Below, one piece after another: positions 9,276-17,726 of a stretch of 64,000 nt of DNA; the first letter of the stretch is position 1, and each line of letters begins with the position of its first letter. Under the pieces are notes generated by a model, which was not told where the DNA came from, ran no database searches, and saw only the letters and a program-made list of their open reading frames with translations. A program made the translations under genes and the position numbers. Source of the stretch: Cryobacterium roopkundense (GTDB lineage: Bacteria; Actinomycetota; Actinomycetes; Actinomycetales; Microbacteriaceae); NCBI RefSeq assembly GCF_014200405.1, contig NZ_JACHBQ010000001.1:4154001-4218000 (forward strand), given 5' to 3'.

Positions 9276-12052
9276 CCCGCCGGCTTCCGCGCGCCGGGCG
9301 CACACCTGCCGCGGCGACGCTTCCGCCGCATCCGCTCTCCGGCCTCGACCCAGCATTCTCCCGCCTCGTCACGGTGCCAGAGCGCGACACCACGCTCGAG
9401 CGCACCTGGCATGTCCTCGACAACGGACAAGCGCTCGAGGAACTCGGCGTGCAGCCAGTGGGCACCATCCTGTGCGTGCACGGCAACCCCACCTGGTCTT
9501 ACCTGTGGCGCCGACTCGTCAGCCAGGCGACGGATGCCGCGGCCCGCGGCAGGGAGGGCTGGCGCGTTATCGCCGTCGACCAGCTCGACATGGGGTTCTC
9601 CGAGCGCACGGGAGTGGTCCGTCCCCTCGCTCGCCGGGTGCGCGACCTGGCGGACCTCACCGACCACCTGGGGCTCGACGGCCCCGTCGTGACTTTCGGG
9701 CACGACTGGGGCGGATCGATCTCCCTCGGTTGGGCCCTCGACCACCCGGAGCTTCTCGCCGGCGTGATGCTGCTCAACACGGCTGTGCACCAGCCCGCGG
9801 AACACCCCGTGCCGGCACCGCTCCGTCTCGCGCTCGGCAAGGGAATCCTCGGTGCGGCAACAGTCGTGACGCCGGCGTTTCTCGAGACCACTCTCGCGCT
9901 CGCGCACCCCGCGCTCGACACCGACGTGAAGACCGGCTACCGGGCACCGTACCGCGGTGCGGCCCGCCGCGGCGGCATCGGCGCGTTCGTCGCCGACATC
10001 CCGATCGACGCCGAACACGAGAGTTCGCCGGAGCTCGACCGCATCGCCGGTGGGCTCGAGGCCCTCGAGGTGCCGGCCCTCATGCTCTGGGGACCGCGCG
10101 ACCCGATCTTCAGCGACCTGTACCTCGATGACCTGCTCGGCCGGCTGCCGCAGGCCGACGTGCACCGCTTCGAAGGCTGCGGGCATCTGCTCGCCGAAGA
10201 CGCCGACTACGCCGGCGCCGCGCTGACCTGGCTCGCAGACCTCCGCCTCGAGACCTCCGTCCCGCCTCGCCCGCTGGTCGAGGCGCGACGAAGGAGCGAT
10301 CGAGACCTCGCAAGCCAATCCTCAGACCCGACGCGTCTCGCGGGGTCTCGATCGCTCGTGCCTCGCGCCTCGACCGGCGGTTCCCCCGTCGCTCCCTGGC
10401 CCGACGGTACCCGCCCGCTGTGGCATTACCTCGACGAACTGCGCTCCAGCGAGGAAACAGCCCTCGTCGACATGGCTCCCCGCTCGGGGGAACCCCTCGT
10501 GGTGAGCTGGCGTCTGCTCTCCCAACGCGTGCGTCGCCTCGCTGCGGGCCTTGACCGCATCGGCGTGCGCCGCGGCCACAGGGTCTCCCTGCTGGTGCCG
10601 CCCGGCGCCGACCTCACCGCGGTGCTCTATGCCTGCGTGCGCATCGGCGCGACCGTGGTGGTAGCGGATGCCGGCCTCGGCCTGCGCGGGCTGACCCGCG
10701 CCGTTCGCGGCGCGCGCCCCGATTTCGTGATCGGCGCTGCTCCCGGCCTGTCGGCCGCCCGCGCCCTCGGCTGGCCGGGGATCAAGATCGCCACCGCGCG
10801 CTTTCCCGCCGTGATGGCCCGCACCCTCGGTGTGGAGCACACCCTCGCCGAGCTGATCGCGCTCGGATCCGACGAGCGACTCCCCGCTGAACCGAGCCCG
10901 GACGACGTGGCGGCAGTGCTCTTCACCTCAGGCTCGACCGGACCGGCTAAGGGCGTCGTCTACACCCACGGGCAGTTGTCCGCGGTGGCCCATGCCCTCT
11001 TCGTGCAGTACGGGGTGGGCGTGGGAACCGGGCTCGTGGCCGGCTTTGCCCCGTTCGCCCTGCTCGGCCCCGCGCTCGGCGCGCGCTCCGTGACCCCCGA
11101 CATGGACGTCACCTCGCCCAAGACACTCACGGCCGTCGCGGTCGCTGCCGCAGTGGCCGCGATCGACGCCACCGTCGTGTTCCTCTCGCCTGCCGCGCTC
11201 GCAAACGTGGTCGCAACGGCCGACGGACTCACCCCGGCTGACCACGCAGCCCTCCGCGGTGTGCGCACCTTCCTCTCTGCCGGGGCCCCCGTCTCGGAGC
11301 CGCTGCTCGCGGCGGCCGCCCGGCTGATGCCCGAGGCGACCGCGCATACCCCGTACGGCATGACCGAGGGGCTGCTAATGGCGGACATTTCCCTCGACGG
11401 CATACGATCCGCTGCCCAGACCGACACCGGCGCTGGCGGCGTCTGCGTGGGCGTCGGGGCGGCGACCACGAGCATCCGCATCTCCTCGCTCGACCGGCAC
11501 GGCGACGCCACCGGCCAGCCGAGCGAGCAGGCGGACGTAACCGGGGAGATCCTCGTCTCCGCGCCGCACGTCAAAGACCACTACGACAGGCTCTGGGTCA
11601 CTGACCGGGCCAGTCGGCGGGGAGTGCCGCACGGCGACCGCTGGCACCGCACCGGAGATGTGGGGCACCTCGACGCCGCGGGTCGTCTGTGGGTGGAAGG
11701 CAGGCTGCCGCACGTGATCGCCACGGCCACCGGCGTCGTCACGCCCGTCGGTCCGGAACAGCTGATCGAAGCCGCGCCCGGTGTCGGCCGCGCGGCCGTG
11801 GTCGGCGTCGGACCGCGCGGCACGGAGCAGATCGTCGCGGTCGTTGAGACGGTTCCGGGGGCTCGACGGGTCGGCCTCGCGCCGGCGGCCCTTGCGGCCG
11901 CTGTGCGGGCGTCCGTCGCCGTGCCGGTGGCGGCTGTGCTCGTGGTGCCGCACCTGCCCACTGACATTCGACACAACTCCAAGATCGACCGGTCGTTGCT
12001 CTCACGCTGGGCGGCCGGCATTCTCTCCGGCGGACCGATGAGGCGACCGTGA
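9272..12052 (+). CDS. oleBC: OleBC fusion: beta-lactone decarboxylase + beta-lactone synthetase
   Basis: This 926-aa fusion carries steps three and four of olefin synthesis. Residues about 30-330 are an alpha/beta-hydrolase of the haloalkane-dehalogenase type with nucleophile Asp145 (FGHDWGGS), matching OleB, which decarboxylates cis-beta-lactones to alkenes. Residues about 375-926 are an AMP-forming ligase with LFTSGSTGPAKG near residue 550, matching OleC, which closes the beta-lactone. OleBC fusions are known in actinobacteria such as Micrococcus. The linker (about 334-370) is encoded by a palindromic repeat inserted in frame (see the repeat entry). GTG 9272 overlaps the oleA stop. The C-terminus ends MRRP. 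Confidence 0.92.
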   Translation: MTRRLPRAGRTPAAATLPPHPLSGLDPAFSRLVTVPERDTTLERTWHVLDNGQALEELGVQPVGTILCVHGNPTWSYLWRRLVSQATDAAARGREGWRVIAVDQLDMGFSERTGVVRPLARRVRDLADLTDHLGLDGPVVTFGHDWGGSISLGWALDHPELLAGVMLLNTAVHQPAEHPVPAPLRLALGKGILGAATVVTPAFLETTLALAHPALDTDVKTGYRAPYRGAARRGGIGAFVADIPIDAEHESSPELDRIAGGLEALEVPALMLWGPRDPIFSDLYLDDLLGRLPQADVHRFEGCGHLLAEDADYAGAALTWLADLRLETSVPPRPLVEARRRSDRDLASQSSDPTRLAGSRSLVPRASTGGSPVAPWPDGTRPLWHYLDELRSSEETALVDMAPRSGEPLVVSWRLLSQRVRRLAAGLDRIGVRRGHRVSLLVPPGADLTAVLYACVRIGATVVVADAGLGLRGLTRAVRGARPDFVIGAAPGLSAARALGWPGIKIATARFPAVMARTLGVEHTLAELIALGSDERLPAEPSPDDVAAVLFTSGSTGPAKGVVYTHGQLSAVAHALFVQYGVGVGTGLVAGFAPFALLGPALGARSVTPDMDVTSPKTLTAVAVAAAVAAIDATVVFLSPAALANVVATADGLTPADHAALRGVRTFLSAGAPVSEPLLAAAARLMPEATAHTPYGMTEGLLMADISLDGIRSAAQTDTGAGGVCVGVGAATTSIRISSLDRHGDATGQPSEQADVTGEILVSAPHVKDHYDRLWVTDRASRRGVPHGDRWHRTGDVGHLDAAGRLWVEGRLPHVIATATGVVTPVGPEQLIEAAPGVGRAAVVGVGPRGTEQIVAVVETVPGARRVGLAPAALAAAVRASVAVPVAAVLVVPHLPTDIRHNSKIDRSLLSRWAAGILSGGPMRRP
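10272..10379. repeat. Inverted pair of 36-bp repeats inside the oleBC linker
   Basis: The two 36-nt arms (10272-10307 and 10344-10379) are reverse complements except for about six positions. They enclose a 36-nt centre, so the three parts are equal in length. The same arm occurs three times in the intergenic block 52101-52238. Here it is translated without frame disruption as part of the Arg/Ser-rich linker between OleB and OleC. Sharing with a non-coding locus shows it is a mobile or amplified genomic repeat rather than an evolved protein segment. Confidence 0.9.
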
Positions 12053-12090
12053 CCGAAGCGACCGTGACCGAGCCGACCGTGACCGAGTCG
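12046..12090 (+). repeat. Three tandem 15-bp units with a mini-ORF bridging oleBC and oleD
   Basis: Three consecutive copies of ACCGTGACCGA-NNNN (12046-12060, 12061-12075, 12076-12090) begin at the oleBC stop. A GTG at 12049 overlaps the oleBC stop (GTGA) and opens a 16-codon frame (VTEATVTEPTVTESLK) that ends at TGA 12097-12099, overlapping the oleD ATG. It could carry ribosomes from oleBC to oleD by chained 4-nt overlaps. Alternatively it is slippage expansion with no function. Confidence 0.7.
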
Positions 12091-12095
12091 CTGAA

Positions 12096-13067
12096 ATGAA
12101 GGTGCTCGTCACCGGAGCGAGCGGCTTTCTCGGTCGGGCGGTCGCCGCCGAAATCGTGGCCGCCGGGCACGAGGTGCGCACGTTTCAGCGGCGCCCCTCG
12201 GGTGTGAGGGGAGCGCTGGATGCGCTCGGCTCCCTGACGTCCCGCGCCGATCTTTTATATGCCGTCAATGGCATGGACGCGATCGTGCACCTCGCGGCCA
12301 AGGTGTCCCTGGCCGGAGACCCGGCCGAGTTCGAGGCCGTGAATGTGGGCGGCACGCGCGACCTGCTCGCCGCGGCGACGGATGCCGGTGTCTCCCGGTT
12401 TGTCTACGTGTCGTCACCCTCGGTGGCGCACGCCGGCGATTCCATCATGGGCACGGGAGCCCTGCCCGCCGATCCCGCCCGCGCGCGGGGCGACTACGCC
12501 CGTACCAAGGCGCGAGCCGAGTTGCTTGCCCTCGCGGCCGACTCCGACCCACTCCGCGTGGTGGCCGTGCGCCCGCACCTCGTCTGGGGCCCCGGGGATA
12601 CCCAGCTGATCGGCCGCATCGTGCACCGGGCGCGGTCCGGTCGACTTCCCCTCCTCGGGCACGGCGCGGCACTCATCGACACGACGTACGTTGACAACGC
12701 GGCCACTGCCATCCGCTCGGCGCTCGACAGCGTTGACGAGGTGCACGGCCGGTCCTACGTGATCACGAACGGCGAACCACGGCCGGTCGCGGAGCTCCTC
12801 GCCGGCATTTGCGCGGCCGCGGGAGTTGCGGCCCCGGCCTGGCGGGTTCCGGCGGCGATCGCCCGGGGTGCGGGAACGCTCATCGAGGCCGCGTGGCGTG
12901 TGCGGCCCGGCGCGGACGAACCCCCGATGACGCACTTTCTGGCCGAACAGCTCTCCACCGCGCACTGGTTTGACCAGCGTGACACGCGAGCCGAGCTGCG
13001 GTGGATGCCTGCCGTCACGCTTGACGAGGGGTTTGCCCGACTGGCTGCTTTCTATCGGGCGCGATAG
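12096..13067 (+). CDS. oleD: OleD: 2-alkyl-3-oxoacid reductase (SDR)
   Basis: This 323-aa extended short-chain dehydrogenase has an N-terminal Rossmann motif (TGASGFLG, residues 7-14) and a YxxxK pair (DYARTKARAE). In the Ole pathway it reduces the OleA product to the 2-alkyl-3-hydroxy acid with NADPH, before ring closure by OleC. No Shine-Dalgarno is evident, but the start overlaps a mini-ORF stop, which suggests coupled translation. It is the last gene of oleA-oleBC-oleD; the convergent gntR stop lies 5 nt after its own stop. Confidence 0.9.
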   Translation: MKVLVTGASGFLGRAVAAEIVAAGHEVRTFQRRPSGVRGALDALGSLTSRADLLYAVNGMDAIVHLAAKVSLAGDPAEFEAVNVGGTRDLLAAATDAGVSRFVYVSSPSVAHAGDSIMGTGALPADPARARGDYARTKARAELLALAADSDPLRVVAVRPHLVWGPGDTQLIGRIVHRARSGRLPLLGHGAALIDTTYVDNAATAIRSALDSVDEVHGRSYVITNGEPRPVAELLAGICAAAGVAAPAWRVPAAIARGAGTLIEAAWRVRPGADEPPMTHFLAEQLSTAHWFDQRDTRAELRWMPAVTLDEGFARLAAFYRAR

Positions 13068-13072
13068 CTCGA

Positions 13073-13453
13073 CTACTGGGTTCGGGGAAGAGCTCCGAGT
13101 GACTGGGTGACGAGGCCCAGAGCCTCGTCAGGGTCGATGCCGAGCTTGTCGATGCGTGCGGCGAAGGCGCTGGCGGCCTCCTGGGCGTGCCGGTGCGCGG
13201 CGTCGCCGTTGGGGGCGATGAAGGAACCCATCCGACCGCGGGTTTCGATCATGTCGTCGCGCTCGAGTTCGCGGTAGGCCCTGGCCACGGTGTTCGTGGC
13301 GATGCCCAGCTCGGTGGCCAGCGCGCGAACCGTGGGAAGGCGGGTGCCGGGGGCCAGAGCACCGGTGCGCACAGATTCCATGATCTGTGTGCGGATCTGT
13401 TCGAAGGGCGGCGTGGCCGCCATGGAATCGATGCTGACGATGGACTTGGGCAC
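13073..13453 (-). CDS. GntR-family (YtrA-like) short regulator
   Basis: This 126-aa protein starts at GTG 13453, chosen because AAGGAG (13459-13464) lies 5 nt upstream. It has a winged HTH (residues about 15-80: IMESVRTGALAPGTRLPTVR, LGIATNTVARAYRELERDDM) and a short helical tail of about 45 residues, as in the YtrA subfamily. YtrA-type regulators usually control adjacent transporters; none lies in the same operon here. A role in ole regulation is possible from position but unsupported. Confidence 0.85.
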   Translation of the reverse strand: MPKSIVSIDSMAATPPFEQIRTQIMESVRTGALAPGTRLPTVRALATELGIATNTVARAYRELERDDMIETRGRMGSFIAPNGDAAHRHAQEAASAFAARIDKLGIDPDEALGLVTQSLGALPRTQ

Positions 13454-13545
13454 GACATCTCCTTGCGCTGCAGTCTTTGTAGTGCTGTGTTGGTCATTGT
13501 GGCAAGATGCGGCCGATGTGGCAAGCCGCCGGACGGTCTGTGTTG

Positions 13546-13551
13546 CATAAT
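13546..13551 (+). promoter_or_regulatory. -10 box for the DUF1905 gene (leaderless)
   Basis: CATAAT lies exactly 7 nt before ATG 13559, with TG immediately preceding it. No ribosome site is present. This fits a leaderless transcript and fixes the start. Confidence 0.5.
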
Positions 13552-13558
13552 CGTGGCT

Positions 13559-13996
13559 ATGAGATTTCACACTGTCGTGCAGCGCGCCGGTAAAACGGCG
13601 ACCGGAATTCACGTTCCCGACGACGTTGTCGCCGAGCTGGGCTCGGGAAAGCGGCCCGCCGTGACCATGATGATCAACGGGTTCACGTATCGCAGCACCG
13701 TGGCCGTGATGGGCGGACGCTTCATGGTGGCGCTCAGCGCCGAGAACCGGGCCGGGGCCGGGGTGGAAGGTGACGACGAGATCGACGTGGACATCGACCT
13801 CGACACGGAGCCCCGGGAGGTTTCGGTTCCGGAGGATTTCGCGGCGGCCCTCGCGGAGCATCCGTCGGCTCAGGCGGCCTTCACCGCCCTCTCGTTCAGT
13901 AACAAGTCGCGGCTGACGACTGGCATCGAAGCGGCCAAGGCGCCCGAGACCAGGCAGCGCCGCATCGACAAGGCCATCGCCGAACTCAGCGCGTAG
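13559..13996 (+). CDS. DUF1905 / YdeI-OmpD-associated protein
   Basis: This 145-aa protein has a DUF1905 domain (residues about 1-85: FHTVVQRAGKTATGIHVPDD) and a C-terminal YdeI-like segment (LSFSNKSRLTTGIEAAKAPE, then TRQRRIDKAIAEL). The biochemical role of this family is unknown. The start at ATG 13559 is supported by the -10 box 7 nt upstream; longer frames upstream are antisense to gntR. The next gene starts 9 nt after the stop. Confidence 0.85.
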   Translation: MRFHTVVQRAGKTATGIHVPDDVVAELGSGKRPAVTMMINGFTYRSTVAVMGGRFMVALSAENRAGAGVEGDDEIDVDIDLDTEPREVSVPEDFAAALAEHPSAQAAFTALSFSNKSRLTTGIEAAKAPETRQRRIDKAIAELSA

Positions 13997-14005
13997 GGTC
14001 GACGC

Positions 14006-14767
14006 ATGACCTTCGCCGAGACCCTCGTGGGCCTGCTGCCGACGCTGCTCGGTGTGACGCTGCTGATGGCCGTCACGGCGCTCGTGCTGCGCGGCTACCG
14101 CACGCGGCATCCATTCGCGCCGCCGCTCGCCCTGCTGCGCGGCGCGCTCCAGCTCGCGGCGATCAGCCTCATCCTCAGCGGCATCATCAACGATCCGCTC
14201 TGGGTGGGCGTGGGCCTGCTCGTGATGTTCGCGGCGGCGGTCGCCACGGTCACCCGGCGAATCGGCTGGAGCCGGCAGCATCTGCTCTGGGTCGCCACCG
14301 CGATGGGGCTCGGCGTGGCGGTGACCCTGAGCATCATCTTCGCCGCCGGGGCGATTGAATTCTCACCGCGCTATGTGCTCGCGATCGGGGGAATCGTGAT
14401 CGGCAACGCCATGTCGATCGCCACGCTCTCCGGCCGCCGCTTCCGCGAGGGTGTGATCGACCACTGGGACGAGGTGGAGGGCTGGCTGGCGCTCGGGGCC
14501 ACGCCGCGGCAGTCTACCCGCGAACTCGCCCGCCGCGCGGTGTACTTCGCCATGATCCCGTCGACCGACCAGACCAAGACCACCGGACTCGTCACCCTCC
14601 CCGGCGCATTCGTGGGGGCGATTTTCGGCGGGGCGTCGCCGCTTGAGGCTGGGCGCTTCCAGATCGTCGTGCTCGCCGGCATCCTCTGCGCCGGGGCGAT
14701 CGCGGCCGTCACGCTGCTCTACCTGCTCTCGCCGGTGCGGCAAAAACCCGTGGACACCCTCGCCTGA
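14006..14767 (+). CDS. FetB/YbbM-family ABC permease
   Basis: This 253-aa membrane protein with about seven hydrophobic segments belongs to UPF0014. It shows the family signature GNAMSIATLSGRRF and EVEGWLALGATPRQSTRELA, then TTGLVTLPGAFVGAIFGG. In E. coli the FetAB pair exports iron. No FetA ATPase lies beside this gene, so its partner must be elsewhere or absent. It probably shares a transcript with the DUF1905 gene 9 nt upstream. Confidence 0.85.
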   Translation: MTFAETLVGLLPTLLGVTLLMAVTALVLRGYRTRHPFAPPLALLRGALQLAAISLILSGIINDPLWVGVGLLVMFAAAVATVTRRIGWSRQHLLWVATAMGLGVAVTLSIIFAAGAIEFSPRYVLAIGGIVIGNAMSIATLSGRRFREGVIDHWDEVEGWLALGATPRQSTRELARRAVYFAMIPSTDQTKTTGLVTLPGAFVGAIFGGASPLEAGRFQIVVLAGILCAGAIAAVTLLYLLSPVRQKPVDTLA

Positions 14768-14816
14768 CGCAGGCATGCCGGCAGGCAGGGGAGCGGATGC
14801 TGTCGGCTCAGTACGG

Positions 14817-15254
14817 CTAGTCGTTCGCGCGGTGGATCAGGCGGGAGAGCACGATCGCGCTGCGGGTGTGGTCCACGTTCGGGGCCAGCCGCACTTTCTC
14901 GAGCGCGATCTCGAGCGCTGAGATGTCGCGCGCCCGAATGTGCACCATGGCGTCCGCGCTGCCGGTGACGGTGCCGGCGTCGACGACCTCGGGCACGCCG
15001 GAGAGAATTCGCAGCAGTTCCTCCGGAGCCACGGTGCCGCGGCAGAACAGCTCCACGTAGGCCTCGGTGCTCATGCCGTCGACGGCGGGGTCAACCTGAA
15101 TCGTGAAGCCACGAATCACCCGATCCGAGACGAGACGGTCAACCCGACGTTTCACAGCGGACGCCGACAGCCCGATGACCGAGCCGATATCGCCGTATCC
15201 AGCCCGGGCGTTCTGGCGGAGCAGGTCGAGAATGCTGCGGTCGAGATTGTCCAT
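14817..15254 (-). CDS. Lrp/AsnC-family regulator
   Basis: This 145-aa protein has an N-terminal HTH (ILDLLRQNARAGYGDIGSVI, then LSASAVKRRVDRL) and a C-terminal RAM effector domain (about 65-140: TGSADAMVHIRARD). It is divergent from the arginine/ornithine catabolism genes at 15475-17659, so it is the likely amino-acid-responsive regulator of that block. ATG 15254 is chosen because TACACT lies 6 nt upstream and the family N-terminus begins MDNLDRSIL. Confidence 0.9.
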   Translation of the reverse strand: MDNLDRSILDLLRQNARAGYGDIGSVIGLSASAVKRRVDRLVSDRVIRGFTIQVDPAVDGMSTEAYVELFCRGTVAPEELLRILSGVPEVVDAGTVTGSADAMVHIRARDISALEIALEKVRLAPNVDHTRSAIVLSRLIHRAND

Positions 15255-15260
15255 TGCGTC

Positions 15261-15266
15261 AGTGTA
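15261..15266 (-). promoter_or_regulatory. -10 box for the lrp-like gene (leaderless)
   Basis: Read on the minus strand, TACACT sits 6 nt before ATG 15254. The 220-bp gap to the divergent gene is AT-richer than its surroundings and probably carries Lrp-binding sites, but no clear consensus box could be singled out. Confidence 0.45.
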
Positions 15267-15474
15267 GGCGAATTTATTGCGCGGGAGCGGTAATTCACGC
15301 TGATTAAGTGCGCGATTCGGCGTGCAACGTTGATTCGAGCTGTGTGACACTAGTGATGGCGTCCCGTGTGTGGTCTCTGACCGCGCCGGGCTCTCGTGAG
15401 TGACCTGGTCCGCCATCCATGACACGCTCCGCCGGTTCGCTGCGCGGAGCCGAACAGAGAAGTCAGGTCACGCA

Positions 15475-16335
15475 ATGACAATCAACACCGCCGCTCCCAC
15501 CGCCGCAGAGGCCGCATCGCCCGCCGTTCCCGTTCGCACGCCAGTGAAGCGCACGGTCTTGATGTGCAAGCCCGAATTCTTCACCGTCGTCTACAGGATC
15601 AACCCGTGGATGGATCCGGCCCTCCCGACCGACACGACGCTCGCGGTGGCCCAGTGGCAGACGCTCTACGACACGTACGTGGGGCTCGGCTTCGACGTGC
15701 ACCTCATCGACCCGATCGACGGCCTGCCCGACATGGTCTACGCGGCCAACGGTGGCTTCGTCGTCGACAACCAGGCCTACGGCGCCAAGTTCACCCACGT
15801 GCAGCGCCAGGCCGAAGGCCCCGCCTACATGGACTGGTTCGGCGCCAACGGCTTCGATGTGCGCGTGCCCGTTGAGACCAACGAGGGCGAAGGCGATTTC
15901 CTGCTCGTCGGTGACGTGATCCTGGCCGGAACCGGCTTCCGCAGCGCCTCCGACAGCCACGCCGAACTGTCGGCCATCGCCGGCCGCACTGTCGTCACGC
16001 TCAACCTCGTGAACCCAAGTTTCTACCACCTCGACACCGCCATCGCCAAGCTCGACGAGACGAACATCGCCTACCTGCCGAGCGCCTTCGACGAGCCGAG
16101 CCTGGCCATCCTGCGCGAGCGCTACCCGGATGCCATCATCGCGACCGAAGAAGACGCCGCGATCCTGGGCCTCAATTCGTACTCCGACGGCTACAACGTG
16201 GTCATCGCGGCCCGCGCGAAAGACTTCGAGCGCGAGCTGCGCGCCCGCGGCTACAATCCGATCGGCGTCGACCTCTCCGAGCTGCTGCTCGGCGGCGGCG
16301 GCGTGAAATGCTGCACCCTCGAACTGCGCCGCTGA
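15475..16335 (+). CDS. Guanidine-modifying enzyme: dimethylargininase-like or arginine dihydrolase
   Basis: This 286-aa protein has the pentein fold of arginine deiminase, DDAH and amidinotransferases. Visible residues are Glu139/Asp141 (EGEGDF), His185 (SFYHLD) and the catalytic Cys at 279/280 (GGVKCCTLEL). In the guanidinium-binding position Asn92 (YAANGGF) replaces the usual Asp. Cyanobacterial arginine dihydrolase (arginine to ornithine, CO2 and ammonia) also has Asn there. With rocD next door using ornithine, a dihydrolase fits the context better than DDAH, which makes citrulline. The start MTINTAAP at ATG 15475 is chosen because the homologous region begins about residue 24; upstream codons look non-coding. 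Confidence 0.85.
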   Translation: MTINTAAPTAAEAASPAVPVRTPVKRTVLMCKPEFFTVVYRINPWMDPALPTDTTLAVAQWQTLYDTYVGLGFDVHLIDPIDGLPDMVYAANGGFVVDNQAYGAKFTHVQRQAEGPAYMDWFGANGFDVRVPVETNEGEGDFLLVGDVILAGTGFRSASDSHAELSAIAGRTVVTLNLVNPSFYHLDTAIAKLDETNIAYLPSAFDEPSLAILRERYPDAIIATEEDAAILGLNSYSDGYNVVIAARAKDFERELRARGYNPIGVDLSELLLGGGGVKCCTLELRR

Positions 16336-16375
16336 GTCGGCGCACCGACACCACCCAGACACGAGTGAGGACCCG

Positions 16376-17659
16376 ATGACGACCCTGACGCCACGGCACG
16401 CGCATCCCGACGTGACGGATGCGGCATCCGTTCCCGTCGCATCCGTTGGCAACGCCGTCGACGCGATCGCCCTCGAGACCGCGCATGCCGCGCACAACTA
16501 TCACCCGCTCGAGGTGGTTGTCGCCTCGGGTGACGGGGCCTGGGTGACGGATGTTGGCGGCCGGCGCTATCTCGATTGCCTTGCCGCGTATTCCGCGGTG
16601 AACTTCGGGCACTCGAACCCGGTGCTGATCAACGCAGCCCGGGCGCAGCTCGGCCGTATCACCCTCACGAGTCGCGCGTTCTACAACGACCAGCTGGGTC
16701 CGTTCGTGACGGCGCTCGCAGAGCTGTGTGGCAAAGACATGGTGCTGCCCATGAACACGGGGGCAGAGGCGGTCGAGTCCGGCATTAAGGTGGCGAGGGC
16801 CTGGGGCTACCGGGTGAAGGGCGTTGCGGCGGATCAGGCCAACATCATCGTGGCGGCTGGGAACTTCCACGGCCGCACGACCACCATCATCAGCTTCTCC
16901 GACGACGAGTCGGCGCGCAGCGGCTTCGGGCCGTTCACGCCGGGCTTCCGCATTGTGCCGTTCGGAAATGCAGCGGCCCTTGAGGCCGCGATCGACGAGA
17001 ACACCGTGGCCGTGCTCCTTGAACCGATCCAGGGCGAGGCGGGCATCGTCGTTCCGCCGGCCGACTACCTGCCGAGCGCGCGTGAAATCACGACCAGAAA
17101 CAACGTGCTGTTCATTGCCGACGAGATCCAGTCGGGGCTCGGACGCACCGGAGCGACCTTCGCGTGCGACCTCGTGGGCGTCGTGCCCGACCTGTACCTG
17201 CTCGGCAAGGCGCTCGGCGGTGGAATCGTGCCGGTCTCCGCTGTGGTCGGCAATGCCGACATCCTCGGCGTGCTGCAGCCCGGCGAACACGGTTCGACAT
17301 TCGGCGGCAATCCGCTTGCCGCCGCTGTGGGCCTCGCCGTTGTGAAAATGCTCGCCACGGGCGAGTACCAGGAACGGGCGCGCGACCTCGGCGCCCGGCT
17401 GCACGACGGGCTGACCGCACTCGTCGGCCACGGCGTCGTTGAAGTGCGCGGTGCCGGACTCTGGGCAGGCATCGATATTGACCCCGACCTGGCCCCCGGT
17501 CGCGTCGTGTGCGAGGCCCTGATGGCTCGCGGAGTTCTCGCGAAAGACACCCACGGCTCGACGATTCGCCTCGCCCCGCCGATCGTGGTCTCCGCGGAAG
17601 ACGTGGACTGGGCGGTCGAACAGCTGCGCGTCGTGCTCGAGGAGCTCTCCGCCAGCTGA
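16376..17659 (+). CDS. rocD: Ornithine--oxo-acid transaminase
   Basis: This 427-aa class III aminotransferase carries the PLP lysine Lys278 (YLLGKALGGG), Asp249 (IADEIQSGLGRTG) and the TGAEAVESGIKVAR phosphate loop. It converts ornithine and 2-oxoglutarate to glutamate-5-semialdehyde, which cyclises to P5C and can be oxidised by PutA (4.5-8 kb). GTGAGG lies 5 nt before ATG 16376. It follows the guanidine-modifying enzyme by 40 nt in a likely operon. Confidence 0.93.
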   Translation: MTTLTPRHAHPDVTDAASVPVASVGNAVDAIALETAHAAHNYHPLEVVVASGDGAWVTDVGGRRYLDCLAAYSAVNFGHSNPVLINAARAQLGRITLTSRAFYNDQLGPFVTALAELCGKDMVLPMNTGAEAVESGIKVARAWGYRVKGVAADQANIIVAAGNFHGRTTTIISFSDDESARSGFGPFTPGFRIVPFGNAAALEAAIDENTVAVLLEPIQGEAGIVVPPADYLPSAREITTRNNVLFIADEIQSGLGRTGATFACDLVGVVPDLYLLGKALGGGIVPVSAVVGNADILGVLQPGEHGSTFGGNPLAAAVGLAVVKMLATGEYQERARDLGARLHDGLTALVGHGVVEVRGAGLWAGIDIDPDLAPGRVVCEALMARGVLAKDTHGSTIRLAPPIVVSAEDVDWAVEQLRVVLEELSAS

Positions 17660-17726
17660 TCTCCCGGCAGGATGCGTGTTTCGGCCAGTAACAGCGCATG
17701 GCGGGAGCTGCGCGCCGCCACCTAGG

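Noticed and set aside
9131..10318. Long open frame antisense to oleA/oleBC
   Set aside because: Low-complexity, Arg/Gly/Glu-rich translation with no motif; the sense strand is clearly coding.
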